Origin: Amphiduros pacificus
Taxonomy: Eukaryota; Annelida; Polychaeta; Phyllodocida; Hesionidae
Assembly (NCBI GenBank): GCA_949316495.1
Contig: OX439001.1
Coordinates: forward strand, 50,382,556-50,446,555
Length of the DNA stretch: 64,000 nucleotides
Reading direction: 5' to 3'
In this document: positions 62,825-64,000 of the stretch, piece after piece
Layout of the letters: the number at the start of each line of letters is the position of its first letter
Position numbering within the stretch: the stretch's first letter is position 1
Notes under the pieces: model-generated
The model's input: the letters and a program-made list of their open reading frames with translations, nothing else
The model's database searches: none
Told to the model about the DNA's origin: nothing
Program-made: the position numbers and the translations under genes

Positions 62825-64000
62825 CCTTGATAATAGTTCAGTATGATAATACGCAGGTGGTGCAGCTGACGAAACCAAGAATACTAATCATACAATTCTT
62901 AATGCAAAGAAATTAGAAAACGCCATTAGTCCATTTGACATAAATGCACTCAGCACAAATGTTATGTATGAATAAAGCTTAGTAATGCATATTGGAATAA
63001 TTGCTAATCCTAATTTGAGCAAAACCACAGGTAGCTAGAGCGACATCTAGTGACAGCATCTTCACTACTTCCATGTTGTACTTCTATTTATGTTATATGT
63101 AGTACAAGGTATGCCACTTGACCTGACTTTTTTTCTTATTGTGGCGCTACATAAAAGGAAACATAATTTTACACCATAATGGTGAACAGATAAGAAAACA
63201 TCTAATGAAAGGCGATGATATGAAGAAAAATGTATATGATTTTTTTCTGTAATAAGTAAGTAAAGAGGTAAAATCTTTAAATGTACACCTCATCAAAAGG
63301 CAATGCAGATTTAATTTTTTATTATTGGCTGCTGCTGTCTCCAACATAATTATTGCACTCTAAATCATATTTGTTTTGTAAATTATGAAATGTGATCAAG
63401 ATTCTACAGTGGCCAGTACATCTTCACTATGATGGTGAGCCTGATGTTACAATCAATAAATTTTGTTTACAAGAATGAAACTGAAAAATATCCTTCACAT
63501 GATTTAAATCTTTCAAGACCTGCCATTTACACATTTCGTCATTTTTTCTACGGAAAGTATATTTTATCTCTAATACATAGCTAATTACATGAATTATTTT
63601 GGCCATTCGTATGTAACAATTGCATTTTGTGTGTCCCTTTAATTTTATATTGTGATGTTTTCAAAGGTAAAGTGACAATGCAATTTAGATTTACATGTTT
63701 GGTTACATCTTGGGCTAATAATTACTCCAAGGTTACATTATAGATACAACAATGTCATGGTTACATGTACATGTGACATCAAATCATATAATCCTGGGCA
63801 TATAGACTAATAACCATTTTTTGCTGGATGTTCAAAGTAAAATATGGAAAAAAAGTCTTAACTTGATGCCTTTCCAAATACATAAATATATATCTGAGAG
63901 TAATATAGCTGCTATAATTGCTCTTAGATTATATGTAAAGATCCAATGTTTTAATGATATCAAAGCATCATTAAACTTTGCCCAGAACTTGTTTTGCTCA
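62825..64000. other. No gene seen
   Basis: AT-rich sequence without supported coding patches, RNA genes or long repeats. Confidence 0.4.

Overview
The window is AT-rich animal nuclear DNA with short exons, canonical GT..AG introns and a heavy load of young repeats. A tRNA-derived SINE with an (AAAC)n tail, a repeat family with TAGCTCT ends full of AGGTCA-type half-sites, non-LTR retrotransposons with microsatellite tails and one Ty3/Gypsy element suggest a lophotrochozoan, most likely a mollusc. That placement is inference from repeat style, not from a marker gene.

Four host genes can be read exon by exon. (1) 5919-12160, plus strand: a complete 13-exon SLC13-family sodium/dicarboxylate-type cotransporter. 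(2) 14845-20503, plus strand: a two-exon rhodopsin-like GPCR with 7 membrane segments, split in the third intracellular loop by a 4.4 kb intron. (3) 49199-54708, minus strand: a five-exon mitochondrial ribosomal protein gene, MRPL52, made of exons too small to stand out as open reading frames. (4) 56043-59465, plus strand: a six-exon calmodulin-like protein with four canonical EF-hands, whose first coding exon is only the ATG.

The left part (1-5.8 kb) is repeats: a 16-bp minisatellite, an inverted repeat pair and a (TAA)n run. The GPCR intron holds a nest of insertions: a SINE, cut by a 3.2 kb hAT-like palindromic element with an 8-bp target duplication, whose left arm is cut again by a 0.9 kb TAGCTCT element. 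From 22.4 to 32.7 kb the window is mostly retrotransposon debris: a minus-strand Jockey-like LINE with a SINE inside it, and a nearly full-length plus-strand LINE with one in-frame stop near its end.

Between 33 and 48.8 kb lies a puzzling plus-strand zone: a chain of short, splice-bounded, coding-like patches, a 24-bp minisatellite whose unit encodes a Ser/Thr-rich octapeptide and runs into a C2H2-like finger, and an unknown ORF split after its 13th codon by a 5.46 kb Ty3/Gypsy element with 100-bp LTRs. I could not assign this gene or gene-like repeat to a known family. The right end (59.9-64 kb) has no gene that I can support, only a single-unit copy of the left-end repeat and one SINE.

The most notable observations are the nested palindrome in the receptor intron, the Gypsy insertion inside an otherwise continuous reading frame, the octapeptide minisatellite next to a zinc finger, and several previously unlabelled inverted-repeat elements (27.6, 46.0 and 54.0 kb).
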